A DNA stretch of 64,000 nucleotides from Mesostigma viride. Lineage: Eukaryota > Streptophyta > Mesostigmatophyceae > Mesostigmatales > Mesostigmataceae. This document shows, piece by piece, positions 31,606 through 42,759 of this stretch. Below the pieces are notes generated by a model that was not told the DNA's origin, ran no database searches, and saw nothing but the letters and a program-made list of their open reading frames with translations. The translations under genes and the position numbers were made by a program. Within the stretch, counting starts at the first letter, position 1. Each line of letters opens with the position of its first letter. The stretch covers positions 1-64,000 of the forward strand of contig RPFO01000084.1 in the NCBI GenBank assembly GCA_009746045.1, read 5' to 3'.

Positions 31606-31695
31606 TATTAATTAATTAATTAATTAGACTCGTGCTCCCGTTGGGGAGTCACGGAGCATTATTAACCCCGATGGATGGATTAATTAATTAATTAA
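31606..31695 (-). mobile_element. Solo 3'-terminal piece (stem-loop plus TTAA tail) between two elements
   Basis: A tail of TTAA units (31606-31627) is followed by the 21-base stem-loop sequence (31632-31652) and a short GATGGATGGATT stretch, and then a second TTAA tail (31680-31695) that belongs to the next element. This is an extremely 5'-truncated copy of the A-type element, under 60 bp without its tail. Confidence 0.6.
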
Positions 31696-32088
31696 TAAGC
31701 ACGTGACTGCGTCACGTGGGTGCCAATACAGAGTAAAGGAACCTTCAACCCTATATACACAGTGAGAAGGAGGGAGGGCGCCCTAGCTTCTCTCACTGCC
31801 GCAGGTGGGCAGGCCACAGAGCGCTCTCTCCACGGCATGGTGCCGGGGCGCAACACTGTGGGTGCAATACAACCAGTGCAATACCATAGGTAGGCTGACG
31901 CATAGCTTATGCTACAAATGTGAGGTGGGCTCAAGACGTCAGCTAATTAAGGCGCAAGCTGATGGCCACAAGGTGCCAGAGCTAATTGAAGGTACTATAA
32001 CGCTGTGCGCTAATATCGTTTCAAGTGCTGTAATGCCTAAGCTATCCCATAATCGATTGCCCCCATCTAGACAACTAGCTGGAGTGCT

Positions 32089-33540
32089 CTATCCCGGGGA
32101 AGCCCGGGGGGGCTTCCACAGTTTCTTGTTGACATAGAAGTCCCCGCCCCGCCAGTACACTTGGGGCTTCTCGGGGTTGGTCTTGTGGCGGATGTAGTCG
32201 GGCCACTGATCGCGGCGTTGCTGCTGCTGGGCTGGCGTCAGGTCGTCGTCAAGCGACCAGGAGGTGTCCACCAGCTTCTTGCGGCGAGAGAGGAACCGAA
32301 CTCGGGCTGTGATGTCGCTGAAGGTGAGGACCACTGGAGGGGGCCCAGCCTTGGCCCGTGGATGGGGCAGGCGGTAGGCGCCCTGCAATATCGCACCTGG
32401 CAGCTGCATGCACGCCAAGAGCTGTTTCTTCAGCTCGTCGAGAAGAGAGTCTGGGGTCTCCTCCGGCAGCATGTCGAAGCGCCTGAGGATGACCCGGCAG
32501 CGGCGACGGTCGCGGTCAGCGGCCTCGCGGCGCGTGTCTTCCAGCTCCTGGAGCTTGGTGGTGATGGCGGTCGTGGTAGAGGATGCCTGGCTCTTGAGCA
32601 GGTCCGCCCAGGAGGCGCGAGTCGAGGGGTCATCGCTAGCCCTACCAGCAGGTTGGGCGGCGATGGTGGCCGTTCGCTCGGCGATCTCGGGGACCTGCGT
32701 GGCCAGGGCGTCTACCTTGGCAGCAACTGCCTCAAGTTTCACGGCGCCTTGGCCGACTCGGCCTTCCACCTGGTTAAGGTGGGTGGTCACAGTGGCTGTG
32801 GCCTCGGAAACAATTTGGTGGCAATGTGCTCTTGCGTAGCACTAAACTGAGGCTGGAAGGGCGACTCTGGCTTCAATGTTGTTGACCTTGGCCGAGAGAG
32901 TGTTGAGTGGGCCGTCAGGCGCGTTCAGGGCGGCGAGCTGCTCAGCCATCGGCGCCAGCTGCTCCGCCACTGCGGCTCGGATGGAGTCCGTGCTGGGGGA
33001 GGTGCTGCTCTGCGGGGATGCTGCAGCTGCTGTGGCTGCCCGTCTGCGCTCATGCAGGAGGCTCCTGAGGCCAGCGTAGCCAATCTGGGTGATGTCGTGG
33101 GCGTCGCAGCGCAGGTAGCTGCACATGATGACTGCCTTCAAGTACGCCTCCGGTTCTTGAAGCAGCCATTCCCAGGCGGGCTTGGTGACCTTGTCGCCAG
33201 GGGTAGGCAGGAAAAGTTCGTCATGTCGGGCCAAGAACTTGATAACATCGTCACATTGTTCCTTCGTGAGCGTAAAGATTTCCAAGATGCAAAAATCCCG
33301 CTGGCCGGCGCCGAAGCGGCGGACGTCCCATTTGGTATGGGAAGTTCGGGTTTTCTTGGGAATGGCCGACGAATTTGGCGTAGAGCACTGCGTCGAGGGA
33401 GGCAGACCGGGGGGGAGAGCTTCGATCAGCGCGAAAAGGTTGGCGTCCGCAGGAGTTGATGTCGCACGTGCTGCTGTCGACGGGAATGCCGACGACAGCT
33501 CAAAATGTTTGTCAAGGCTGCGTTTTGGTGGCATTTGCAA
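32089..33540 (-). pseudogene. L1-type ORF1 protein, diverged family B, one frameshift
   Basis: The N-terminal frame (33540-32842) has the helical block 'LTKEQCDDVIKFLARHDELF', homologous to the A1 protein's 'LSPQECIEVLQFLEQERKLF', then an Ala-rich coiled-coil start. After a frame break at about 32850 the minus frame 32790-32089 continues the coiled coil. The RRM ('CRVILRRF', 'QGAYRLPHPRAK', 'PPVVLTF') and CTD ('LDDDLTPAQQQQRRDQWPDY', 'VYWRGGDFYVNKKLW') follow. All ORF1p parts are present; only the single frameshift prevents full translation. Its role would be RNA binding in an element RNP, as for L1 ORF1p (family knowledge). Confidence 0.7.
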
Positions 33541-33576
33541 AATACTGCGTTACAGCCGTTAAACCGATTATACTAG

Positions 33577-33603
33577 CAGATGCGTCTTGAAAAGACGCAT
33601 CTG
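33577..33603 (-). ncRNA. 5' leader hairpin of element B
   Basis: A 12-bp perfect stem (CAGATGCGTCTT / AAGACGCATCTG) with a 3-base loop, about 40 bases upstream of the ORF1 start. The A1 leader has the related TGCGTCTT-AGA-AAGGCGCA at about 19226-19244, where the one change would leave a wobble or mismatch in the stem. An RNA structure is suggested, not shown. Confidence 0.5.
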
Positions 33604-33701
33604 ATGCAAGTAGCCTGACTGAATTTGGGGCTCAGACGCAAAAGTTCTGAGCTCCGCCGTCAGCCATGTCCGCTTGTGGCCATGTCATGATGACAATCTG
33701 A

Positions 33702-34605
33702 TGGATGGATGGGTGCAAACAGTCCTACCGGTCTAATCTATCTACATCAGCTACCTACGACATATATCTAACAGCATTCTATAACTACAACATCTATCTA
33801 GACAGCCTCACGCTGCCCTAGGGGAGCTGTCTGGCGTGCCTCCCACGTGCGGGTTTGCACACGCGGGCGCTTCCCCACTGGGGGTGGCTCGTTGTCCTCT
33901 ATGACCTGGGCCCACTTGGCCTTGTCCATCATCTTCTTCCAAATCACGCGGAGAGGCCTAGGCCCCCCATGTCCTCGACTAGCTGTTCTTTGAAGGTGCG
34001 GGCCTTGCGGCGTCTAACATCACTGGGCCCGGCCCACGTCAAGAGGTGCCGGCCAGGCTGAGCTGGTCGCAGTCCTGCGGGGGGGCCACGTGAGGTGTCT
34101 ACCTGGTTGGTGCGAGCTAGGTGCCCTACAAGCTGCAGGCGTCGCTGCTTAATGGTGCTGGTGATATATGGCATGCCTTGGTACAGGACGTCCTCATTGC
34201 GGACATGAGCAGCATATCCTACTCTGAAAATGGAACGCAGCATGTTGGTGACCGCGCCGTCCAACTTGCGGGCCAGGTCGGCGGTGAGGGTCCACGTCTC
34301 GGCCCCATACACGTGAGAACAGGAAGGACGAGGACCTTCAACAGGTCCTGTTTCTCGATCTTGCCCACCAGGGGCTTGCGCCACAGGGCCCGGCACTGGC
34401 GTAAAGCGTGCCAGGCGAGGGAGATGCGATGGTCCACATCAACCTCGCAGCTGGGGAGCAGGCTGCCCAGCAGCTTGACGCGGTCCCGATACAGGACTTG
34501 AGTGCCGTCGAGGAGATAGAGGGCATATAGCACTGATATTAGTGCGCGAAGCCATACCCAGGCCAATTGACTGTCGGACAACTCTTCCCCTGGGGTCCCC
34601 ACAAT
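33702..34605 (-). pseudogene. LINE ORF2 C-terminal half with 3' UTR and (CATC)n tail
   Basis: The minus frame 34602-34300 reads 'DRVKLLGSLLPSCEVDVDHRI' (blocks) and 'AWHALRQCRALWRKPLVGKI'. After a frame break near 34310, the frame 34396-33944 reads 'HVYGAETWTLTADLARKLD', 'GAVTNMLRSIFRVGYAAHVRN' and 'RRLQLVGHLART'. The order L-G-S…R-I…Y-G-A-E-T-W…M-L-R-I…R-R…GH is the classic RT C-terminal and post-RT region of LINE ORF2 proteins. The catalytic YxDD part is absent, so the copy is 5'-truncated and dead. The 3' UTR (33850-33715) and a CATC-unit tail follow. The 5' end of element B abuts the tail. Confidence 0.75.
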
Positions 34606-34619
34606 ATTAAATATGATAT

Positions 34620-35070
34620 AGCCTTTGCATCGTGTGCAGCTGTCCTTGGACGTTTGGAATCATGGCATGGTTAACGCAATGACTGACTAGCTAGACCTTT
34701 TCAGTGGTTTTCCATTTGCGGGTATTTCCTCGTAATTAATGGTGGGAGAGCGATCGCAGCAATGGTGCTCACCACTAGACACTCGCGGCCAGTTACCGGC
34801 TCGAAACACACGCCCTGATCAAGCATGCTGTTTCCGGCCCCACCGTCTAGGTCATTTAGTCGCTCTACATGCACGTAAGCCAGCCATAATTTCAATGCAC
34901 AAGGCTACACATTTCCATCACCATTCATCTTCATCATCCTGAACGACTCGAACACGCGGACAAGATATTACGGCACGCTCGAGCTACCATGGTCCGGATT
35001 CTCCCGATTTCTGGCTTGCGCTGGTTGTCTCCTTGATGATATAGCGCACTCAATAGCATCAATACCATCA
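34620..35070. other. Non-coding spacer with inverse copy of a 17.3-kb repeat
   Basis: 34970-35035 is the reverse complement of a segment at about 17320-17395 (GCTCGAGCTACCATGGTCCG…). No ORF of note. Confidence 0.45.
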
Positions 35071-35074
35071 AGGA

Positions 35075-35140
35075 ATATGTGCTACATGATCTCCCAACGG
35101 AGGCATGTTATAATTTAATTTAATTTTAATTTAATAGCGC
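35075..35140 (+). repeat. Retroelement 3' end with (AATTT)n tail
   Basis: AGGAATATGTGCTACATGAT, then CCAACGGAGGCATGTTATAA, then AATTT units. It is the same 3' terminus as at 45150-45215 and 35463-35540, and inverse at 4474-4540; this copy is truncated to the tail region. Confidence 0.6.
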
Positions 35141-35344
35141 TAGGGTGGAATGTGGTAGCGCGGTCCATGCGGACCATATGTTAAACAACCATTTCCGCAC
35201 CCCGCTCACTGACTTGGCAGTAGAGAAAGCGGTGCTCAATTGTTTCCGAGGGGAAGGTGCACAGGCATGTCGCATCGTGGTCGGTGAAACCGACTGTTGA
35301 GGGTCGCGTTTACCCCACTTGCGCGGTGCAATAAAAGACGATGT

Positions 35345-35462
35345 TCAGCTGTCTGGCGTACCTCCCGCGGGTTTGCACACGCGGGCGCTTCCCCACAGGT
35401 GGGGGGGGGCTCGTTGTCCTCTATGACCTGGACCCACTTGGCCTTGTCCATCATCTTCTTCC
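35345..35462 (-). pseudogene. LINE ORF2 3' fragment, copy 3
   Basis: About 118 bp matching 33825-33940 (contains ATGACCTGG and CTTGTCCATCATCTTCTTCC). It is cut on the right by the tailed 3' end at 35463. Confidence 0.55.
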
Positions 35463-35545
35463 AAGGAATATGTGCTATGCATGATCTCCAAACGGAGGCA
35501 TGTTGTAATTTTTTATTTTTTATTTTTTATTTTTTATTTTTAACT
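35463..35545 (+). repeat. Retroelement 3' end with (ATTTTTT)n tail
   Basis: AAGGAATATGTGCTATGCAT, then CCAAACGGAGGCATGTTGT, then four to five TATTTTT units. Same 3' terminal family as 35075-35140, with a different tail unit. Confidence 0.6.
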
Positions 35546-36205
35546 CTACTCAACTCAACATGGGCAGCAGAGATGGGTCCTGCCGACATTCAACTTGAAC
35601 TGGGGTGACCCCAGTCAACCCGTCGCCCCTCGCGTTGGGGACAACGCCTCCACCATCCGCCGGCTCCAATCCCTCGCGTCGCGTCAATGCGGTTTTTCGG
35701 ATCCATCTATGCGGTTTTTTGGATCCATCTATCATGATGCGGCCGGTTTTGACTGTACAGTTGTTTGATTTGGACTGCGTTATCATCGATCGATTGAATG
35801 TTGTTTTTTATTATGTTTTTATTACGTTTTCAGGTGACAGGGACTACACATTTGGGATGTTAGCAAACACTACCAGTCCGGCCGGCAACCTGCCGGAGGA
35901 ACGCGGACGCTAGCAAACACTAAATGTACAGAGTGGACCAGTCCGGCCGGCGGCCTGCCGGGACGCAAGTTTTATTTCAAGACCAGTAGTTCTCGTACAT
36001 TACGCCCGACAACATCACCTGCACCACATACGGTGTGCGCCCTATTTATTCCCGTTTTCTCGTCGCCCCTTGCGTTGGGGCACCTCCTCCCCATCCGACG
36101 GCTCCATATCCTCCTGGCGCGCCGCAGCAAGGTCCATGTAGCATGTGCGGTACTACAGGCGATTCGACAGCATGCAGCATGCAGCATGTCGGGCCACTGG
36201 ACTGG
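35546..36205. other. Non-coding region with short repeats
   Basis: Contains two ATGCGGTTTTTTGGATCCATCTAT-like units (about 35685-35735), two CGTCGCCCCTNGCGTTGGGG boxes (35622 and 36061) and two CAGTCCGGCCGGC boxes (35874 and 35938). No gene seen. Confidence 0.45.
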
Positions 36206-36207
36206 GC

Positions 36208-36345
36208 TATTCGGCTACCACTAAACGGTTTTTCGGCTACCACTATGCGGTTTTCGGCTACCACAATGCGGTTTTTCGGCTACCACTATGCGGTTTTCGG
36301 CTACCACTATGCGGTTTTTCGGCTACCACTATGCGGTTCTCGGGT
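36208..36345 (+). repeat. Tandem repeat, 21-22 bp (CGGCTACCACTATGCGGTTTT)
   Basis: Six to seven copies with small changes (ACTAAACGG, ACAATGCGG). Confidence 0.85.
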
Positions 36346-36436
36346 GTACCTGTCCGTCGGTCCGTCGGATTCACACATCTGACGGTCGTAAATCGGTGGG
36401 AGAGTAAATGGGCGGGATAGATGTGCATTGTTGTTG

Positions 36437-36966
36437 TGTGGGCGGTTCCGCTTACGGCACTGTAGATAGCAGCTGATGGGAACATGCAGAAAACTTAGGA
36501 CCGCTAGCCCCTGCGCGGGTTTGAACTGGGGACTTCCGGATCCGACGGAACGACCAGTAAAAACTCCCACTTCATTATTTGCGCAATGCTTCTTGCCGGG
36601 AAGGTGGGCGAGTAAGTTTTCATTGCTATCCAGCCGAGGTGGGTTCCTATAAGGGAGTGTGGGCGGTTCCGCTTACGGCACTGTAGATAGCAGCTGATGG
36701 GAACATGCAGAAAACTTAGGACCGCTAGCCCCTGCGCGGGTTTGAACTGGGGACTTCCGGATCCGACGGAACGACCAGTAAAAACTCCCACTTTATTTGC
36801 GCAATGCTTCTTGCCGGGAAGGTGGGCGAGTAAGTTTTCATTGCTATCCAGCCGAGGTGGGTTCCTATAAGGGAGTGTGGGCGGTTCCGCTTACGGCACT
36901 GTAGATAGCAGCTGATGGGAACATGCAGAAAACTCGGCTTAGGACCGCTAGCCCCTGCGCGGGTTT
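36437..36966 (+). repeat. 220-bp tandem repeat, two full copies plus a truncated third
   Basis: Units begin GTGGGCGGTTCCGCTTACGG at about 36438, 36659 and 36877. The first two differ by a 4-base indel (CATT) and a few changes. The third is cut by the (GTT)n tract. On the minus strand each unit has TTCCG-TCGGATC-CGGAA, a 5-bp stem and 7-base loop like an anticodon arm, followed by CCCAGTTCAAACCC, which resembles a pol III B box. A tRNA-derived SINE origin is possible but no full cloverleaf forms. Confidence 0.7.
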
Positions 36967-37137
<171 letters not shown>

Positions 37138-37139
37138 CC

Positions 37140-38090
37140 CACGCCGCAGTACTGTAGTGCTCAGCCCACCCGGCCCGCCTCCTCTGACGGACTTCGGCTA
37201 CCTCGAAGTCGCCCGAAGTCCATTTTTCCGGCCAGATGTTTACGGAAAGGTGGGAGCTGAGGTTTACGCCGCCAAAATCTTTGCGTCGTAACTTAACGCG
37301 GGAACGTAACCTAATAATCGTAACCTAACGCGGGAATGACTGTACTGTAGCAACTCAACTCCCTCTGTACTGTAGAGTGAAACTGTCTGCAGAATCTGAC
37401 GCCAGTCTCGAACATTGCCACGTGTTACGGACGCGCGGATATTTCTACGCGGATATGCCTTGCAACGCGCATAAATCTAGCGGTACAAAATCTATCGCCG
37501 GAGGCGTGGGATTACACAGTCTGATGACTGACTGACTGACTCGTGAAAAGCCGCCTCTGTCTGACACAAAATGAAACCCAGGTCCTGCCCCGGTGAGATA
37601 TTTTTCCAGGTAAATAGGTGTACGTTTATTCCAAATATAGCCAATAGGTAATCCCTGCTAAGCCTAGGGTATCGAGATCAAGCCCCGGTGAGATATTACC
37701 GCAATTGCTGCCGAGACTCTCTGCTCAGACTGCTGCCGATGTGACCGGCCCTCGGCCACTATAGACTCTGCTGCCCATGTGTGGCGTGGGATACAGCCAA
37801 CTTAACTAAGCTAAGCGGCGTCATTCCGTCCGCAGTCCGTCCGTCCGTCAGTCAGTCAGTCAGCCAGTCAGTTTTATCCCACTAAACGAAGCGGCGTTGT
37901 TGTCAACAACAACAACAATAACCGCAGCACGTGCCATTGCACTTGTGGCTAGTGAGGGCGCCCTTAGAGGTAGTGAAGCGCGCGAAATCCGGGGACCAAG
38001 ATAAATATTTCACATTTCATGGGCGAGCACAGGCACCGTTCAGTTCAATTCAGTTTTAATCGGCCTCAGTTTTAATCGGCCTCAAATTCA
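37140..38090. other. Non-coding spacer
   Basis: No gene recognised. It includes GTCC/GTCA short tandem words (37838-37870), a GTTGTT/AACAAC inverse pair (37897-37918) and a CGCGGGAATGACTGTACTG end that resembles the hairpin repeats near 14640 and 20700. Confidence 0.4.
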
Positions 38091-38091
38091 A

Positions 38092-38173
38092 AATGACACC
38101 ACGCCCGATCGATGGGATTGTTGAATTTTTTTTTTTTTTTTTTTTTAAGCGGGCGTGGCAGGGCGTGGTGTCT
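38092..38173. repeat. Inverted repeat GACACCACGCCC with T-run loop
   Basis: GACACCACGCCC (38094 region) and GGGCGTGGTGTC (38162 region) enclose a run of about 20 T. A TTGAGTTTATTCCCGCGCCG block follows at about 38190-38210, identical to one at 12200, suggesting the 3' end of a retroelement. Confidence 0.6.
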
Positions 38174-38645
38174 TTTTTGGTGTTGAGTCGAGTTGAGTTT
38201 ATTCCCGCGCCGACAAGGTTATTTTGGTGTTTAAAACGGACCAATCGGCGCGAAGATACTTAATTCAGCAGAGATTCCAAATATCAGCCAACGATATTAC
38301 ACAAAAATGATTTAGTACCCTGTTCGTACCAGGATTTCTTAAAAACATTGCTTTGCTGAGATGGTGGTTCAGGCTGAACAAGGTTAGTTGTACCGGTGTT
38401 CAGTATATACACATCAATCCGGCTTCGCGCCAAAGTTGTGCACGGTAATTCCGGGGAAATTTTGACGAAATTCGGTGCACGCGGGAGATGTTGAGTGCAA
38501 ATTGCAGTGCGAAGGCTATGGTAGCGTGAAAAATTATTGTGCACGGATTACGACGCCATTTAGGACCGGATTTCGCTTATTCGATCGCAATTGACATAAG
38601 GAATTTTATTCTGCCAAAAAAAGTCGGCAAACAGTTAATTATTCA

Positions 38646-39101
38646 TTGGCCACGAGGGGAAACACGCAGCTGGAGAGTTTCTCAGGGCTCGAGCGCACTG
38701 ACCCGTGCGTCTTCAAGGTAACCTCTAGAGCAGATAAAGACGCTTGCAATTTATCCCCACAATTTCTAACGATTCATAACATCATTTCGAAGAAACCCAG
38801 CACAGGAATTTCCTTATTTTTGCGTTTCCACGTTGCACACATTTTTCGCGTAAAAGTCAGATTTATAGGAGCGCTGACTGGGCCAAAAATGCATGTCGTG
38901 GATTGCATCGCTTTACGTCGTTTCTTACAGATATATGACTTGTCTTGGGTGGAACAACATTGTCCGGTGAATAAGATGCGGGCGGGGCTCGCTGCTGACG
39001 TCTTTGGTGTGCCAGGGGTGCGGGAAGACCAATGGCTACTGGTTTACAACGTCGTAACCCGCTATTTTTTAGTCATTAACTGGCGTATTATAGTGCTTTA
39101 A
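38646..39101 (+). CDS. Unrecognised ORF of 151 codons, possibly transposase-derived
   Basis: Open from ATG 38646 to TAA 39101, with a varied composition and no repeats. Near the end it reads 'NKMRAGLAADVFGVPGVRED', which recalls the K-M-x-V-x-L-A-x-x-V-x-S stretch found in the insertion domain of P-element/THAP9-type transposases; the match is short and could be chance. No catalytic residues, terminal repeats or second exon were found. An overlapping minus ORF at 38284-38544 has no support. Confidence 0.25.
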   Translation: MATRGNTQLESFSGLERTDPCVFKVTSRADKDACNLSPQFLTIHNIISKKPSTGISLFLRFHVAHIFRVKVRFIGALTGPKMHVVDCIALRRFLQIYDLSWVEQHCPVNKMRAGLAADVFGVPGVREDQWLLVYNVVTRYFLVINWRIIVL

Positions 39102-39427
39102 GCGTCCAGCGACGGGCGAAAAGAGCTCTTACCACGACGCCATGGCCTGCGGAGGCATTCCGAGAAGGACTGGGTCGGGCGGGCAAAATAACACGCACCA
39201 GTGCCCGCACGTCGCCAGGGCACCCCGGCGTACGAGACAAAGCGCACCGTTTCTCCCCTGGGCCCATCGCCTCCATCGCCGGGCGGCAAGTCGAGGAGGC
39301 GGCTCCTTCTCCCTATTCCGGTGCCTGTTTCATAGTTGTGACCCCGTGACTTTTCCACCGGAGGCGTGTTAATGCATGAGCGGATGCATGCATGAATGAA
39401 CGGATATGTGAATGATGGCGGGCGGGC

Positions 39428-39548
39428 GGGAGAGAGGGAGGGAGGGAGGGAGGGAGGGAGGGAGGGAGGGAGGGAGGGAGGGAGGGAGGGAGGGAGGGAG
39501 GGAGGGAGGGAGGGAGGGAGGGAGGGAGGGAGGGAGGGAGGGAGGGCA
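39428..39548 (+). repeat. (GGGA)n microsatellite
   Basis: About 30 pure GAGG units; minus frames read as poly-Leu/Pro/Ser and are artefacts. Confidence 0.95.
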
Positions 39549-39589
39549 TGACTGCGTGCGTGCAAGGGCATGACGTGCGTGCGTGCGTG

Positions 39590-39636
39590 GTTAGGTGGGT
39601 GGGTGGGTGGGTGGGTGGGTGGGTGGGTGGGTGGGT
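39590..39636 (+). repeat. (GGGT)n microsatellite
   Basis: About 11 GGTG units shortly after the GGGA tract. Confidence 0.9.
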
Positions 39637-39653
39637 TGGGAAGGTGTGCTTTT

Positions 39654-40645
<992 letters not shown>

Positions 40646-40804
40646 ATTAGCTAAGTTGCATGTGTGTTATTGATGCACATGTTGCCATTGTATCATGGGC
40701 GTGTGCCCCTAAGTTTGTGTTCCTGCAATGTCACATAATATGTAATGTAGATGTGTTGTTTGGAACCTGACTAGTTATCCCAAACTGGAATGATTGACAT
40801 GCAA

Positions 40805-41600
40805 CTATGTGATGAAACCCTTGAAAAACAATTACTAGTGACTGCATTTTTTGTGCTATGATTGCTAGCGTCTGTCACCTATTCGTCATGCAAACAGTCT
40901 GAATTTCTTGTGGGCAGTTAATATAGATGTTTTTATGAGCTGTGCAAAGTTCTAGGCTTGACTGAGTTCATTGATATATGCCCCCATGTCTTGGAACCCA
41001 GGCTTAAAAAACCATGAAAAACTGCATTTTACGCTAGTAGTATTTATGCCAGCATTCGTCACCAGTTTGTCATCCAACCAGTCTGAAACTTTGTGGGCAT
41101 ACTGCATGGGATGTGTTTAAAACACATGCAAAGTTCCAGGCCCAAATGAGTTCATTTGGTGTCATTATATGTGTGCATCATGTGATGAAACCCTTGGAAA
41201 ACCATGAACAACTGCATTTTGGGGTTATTTATGCTAGCATTTGTCACCATTTTGTCATCCAACCAGCCTGAAACTTTGTGGGCATACTGCATGGGATGTG
41301 TTTAGAACATGTGCAAAGTTCAAGGCCCAACTGAGTTCATTTGGTGTCATTATACATGCGCTAATGTGATGAAACCCTTGGAAAACCATGAAAAACTGCA
41401 TTTTGGGGGTATTTATGCTAGCATCTGTCACCATTTTGTCATCCAACCAACCAGCCTGAAACTTTGTGGGCATGCTTCGTGGGATGTGTTTAGAACATGT
41501 GCAAAGTTCCAGGCCCAATTGAGTTCATTTGATGTCATTATATATGCATACATGCCGAAAGTGCTGAAAATACGGTATTTTATGCAAATGTCACCATGTT
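40805..41600 (+). repeat. Diverged tandem repeat, period about 180-190 bp, 4-5 copies
   Basis: Each unit contains GTGATGAAACCCTTGGAAAA, CATGAAAAACTGCATTTT, TGTCATCCAACCAGCCTGAA, CTTTGTGGGCATACTGCATG and TGCAAAGTTCCAGGCCCAA. Copies 2-4 are most similar; the outer copies are more diverged. No protein frame is preserved between copies. Confidence 0.8.
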
Positions 41601-41609
41601 ACCATGCTG

Positions 41610-42195
41610 CCGAGTACCAAAATTTTTTTGACCACATGGCATCATAAGATATCTGATTAGGCACCTTGGTGCCAATTTTGAGGCCAAACTGATCATTATT
41701 CTATCTCCTGATAATTTTCAGGGGACAAAAATGGCTTTTCGGATTGATAAGGCCGCGTTGACTGTAAACAGAGCCGTTTCCCTTGCAATTCCGCGTCGCG
41801 CTGACCGTTCCGGTGTCGCGCACTTGAATTAGAGGCGGAACATTTCACTGCGTGTGCGGGTTAAAAACATCACCCGTGCGCGAGGCAAAGACAGCCTGGC
41901 CGGTGATAGGTACTAGTAATGGATAAGAAAGCAGGGATAAAGAAATAAATGAATGTGCTGCACTAGACTTCGATTCCGGGGCATATGAGGGCTTGCAAAC
42001 ACGGCTGACAGTGATCGGAATGTCATTTGTTTGAAATATAGCGATAATTTTAACCCTGTGAAAGCTGCAGTCTAATATTTGTGGATTGGTCGCGTACTTG
42101 GGGAGCTCCCAATAGTCAGGGAAAGGCACAGTAATCCCTAAATGAGTAAAGTAGATAGAGTGACCCGCTGCATGCCTTAATTGGTGAGTGTGTTG
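41610..42195. other. Non-coding spacer
   Basis: No gene recognised; short ORFs only. Confidence 0.4.
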
Positions 42196-42199
42196 CTTT

Positions 42200-42755
42200 T
42201 CCCTCCCTCCCTCCCTCCCTCCCTCCCTCCCTCCCTCCCTAGCTCCCTCCCTCCCTCCCTCCTCCCTCCCTCCCTCCCTCCCTCCTCCCTCCCTCCCTCC
42301 CTCCCTCCCTCCCTCCCTCCCTCCCTCCCTCCTCCCTCCCTCCCTCCCTCCCTCCTCCCTCCCTCCCTCCCTCCCTCCCTCCCTCCCTCCCTCCCTCCCT
42401 CCCTCCCTCCCTCCCTCCCTCCTCCCTCCCTCCCTCCCTCCCTCCCTCCCTCCTCCCTCCCTCCCTCCCTCCTCCCTCCTCCCTCCCTCCCTCCCTCCCT
42501 CCCTCCCTCCCTCCCTCCCTCCCTCCCCCTCCCTCCCTCCCTCCCTCCCTCCCTCCCTCCCTCCCTCCCTCCCTCCCTCCCTCCCTCCCTCCCTCCCTCC
42601 CTCCCTCCCTCCCTCCTCCCTCCCTCCCTCCCTCCCTCCCTCCCTCCCTCCCTCCCTCCCTCCCTCCCTCCCTCCCTCCCTCCCTCCCTCCCTCCCTCCC
42701 TCCCTCCCTCCCTCCCTCCCTCCCTCCCTCCCTCCCTCCCTCCCTCCCTCCCTCG
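42200..42755 (+). repeat. (CCCT)n microsatellite with CCT slips, about 555 bp
   Basis: CCCT units with scattered single-base-deleted CCT units that move the frame. The repeat is the complement of the GGGA tract at 39428 but much longer and less pure. Pro/Ser/Leu and Arg/Glu/Gly frames across it are artefacts. Confidence 0.95.
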
Positions 42756-42759
42756 TTCA

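Larger units (their letters stand above)
31681..33667 (-). mobile_element. ORF1-only non-LTR element B, with (TTAA)n tail
   Basis: Reading minus: a 5' leader ending CCGTCAGCCAT at the far end (33667) and carrying a 12-bp hairpin (33603-33577), then ORF1 (33540-32089, one frame break), then about 390 bp of 3' UTR. A perfect CACGTGAC-GCA-GTCACGTG stem-loop (about 31698-31716) is followed by a TTAA tail (31695-31681). There is no second ORF. The layout equals that of A1/A2 while the protein is clearly diverged. Confidence 0.7.

Noticed and set aside
36490-36600. Functional tRNA on the minus strand
   Set aside because: An anticodon-like arm is present, but the T stem does not pair, position 33 is not U and no acceptor stem forms; kept only as a possible tRNA-derived repeat.
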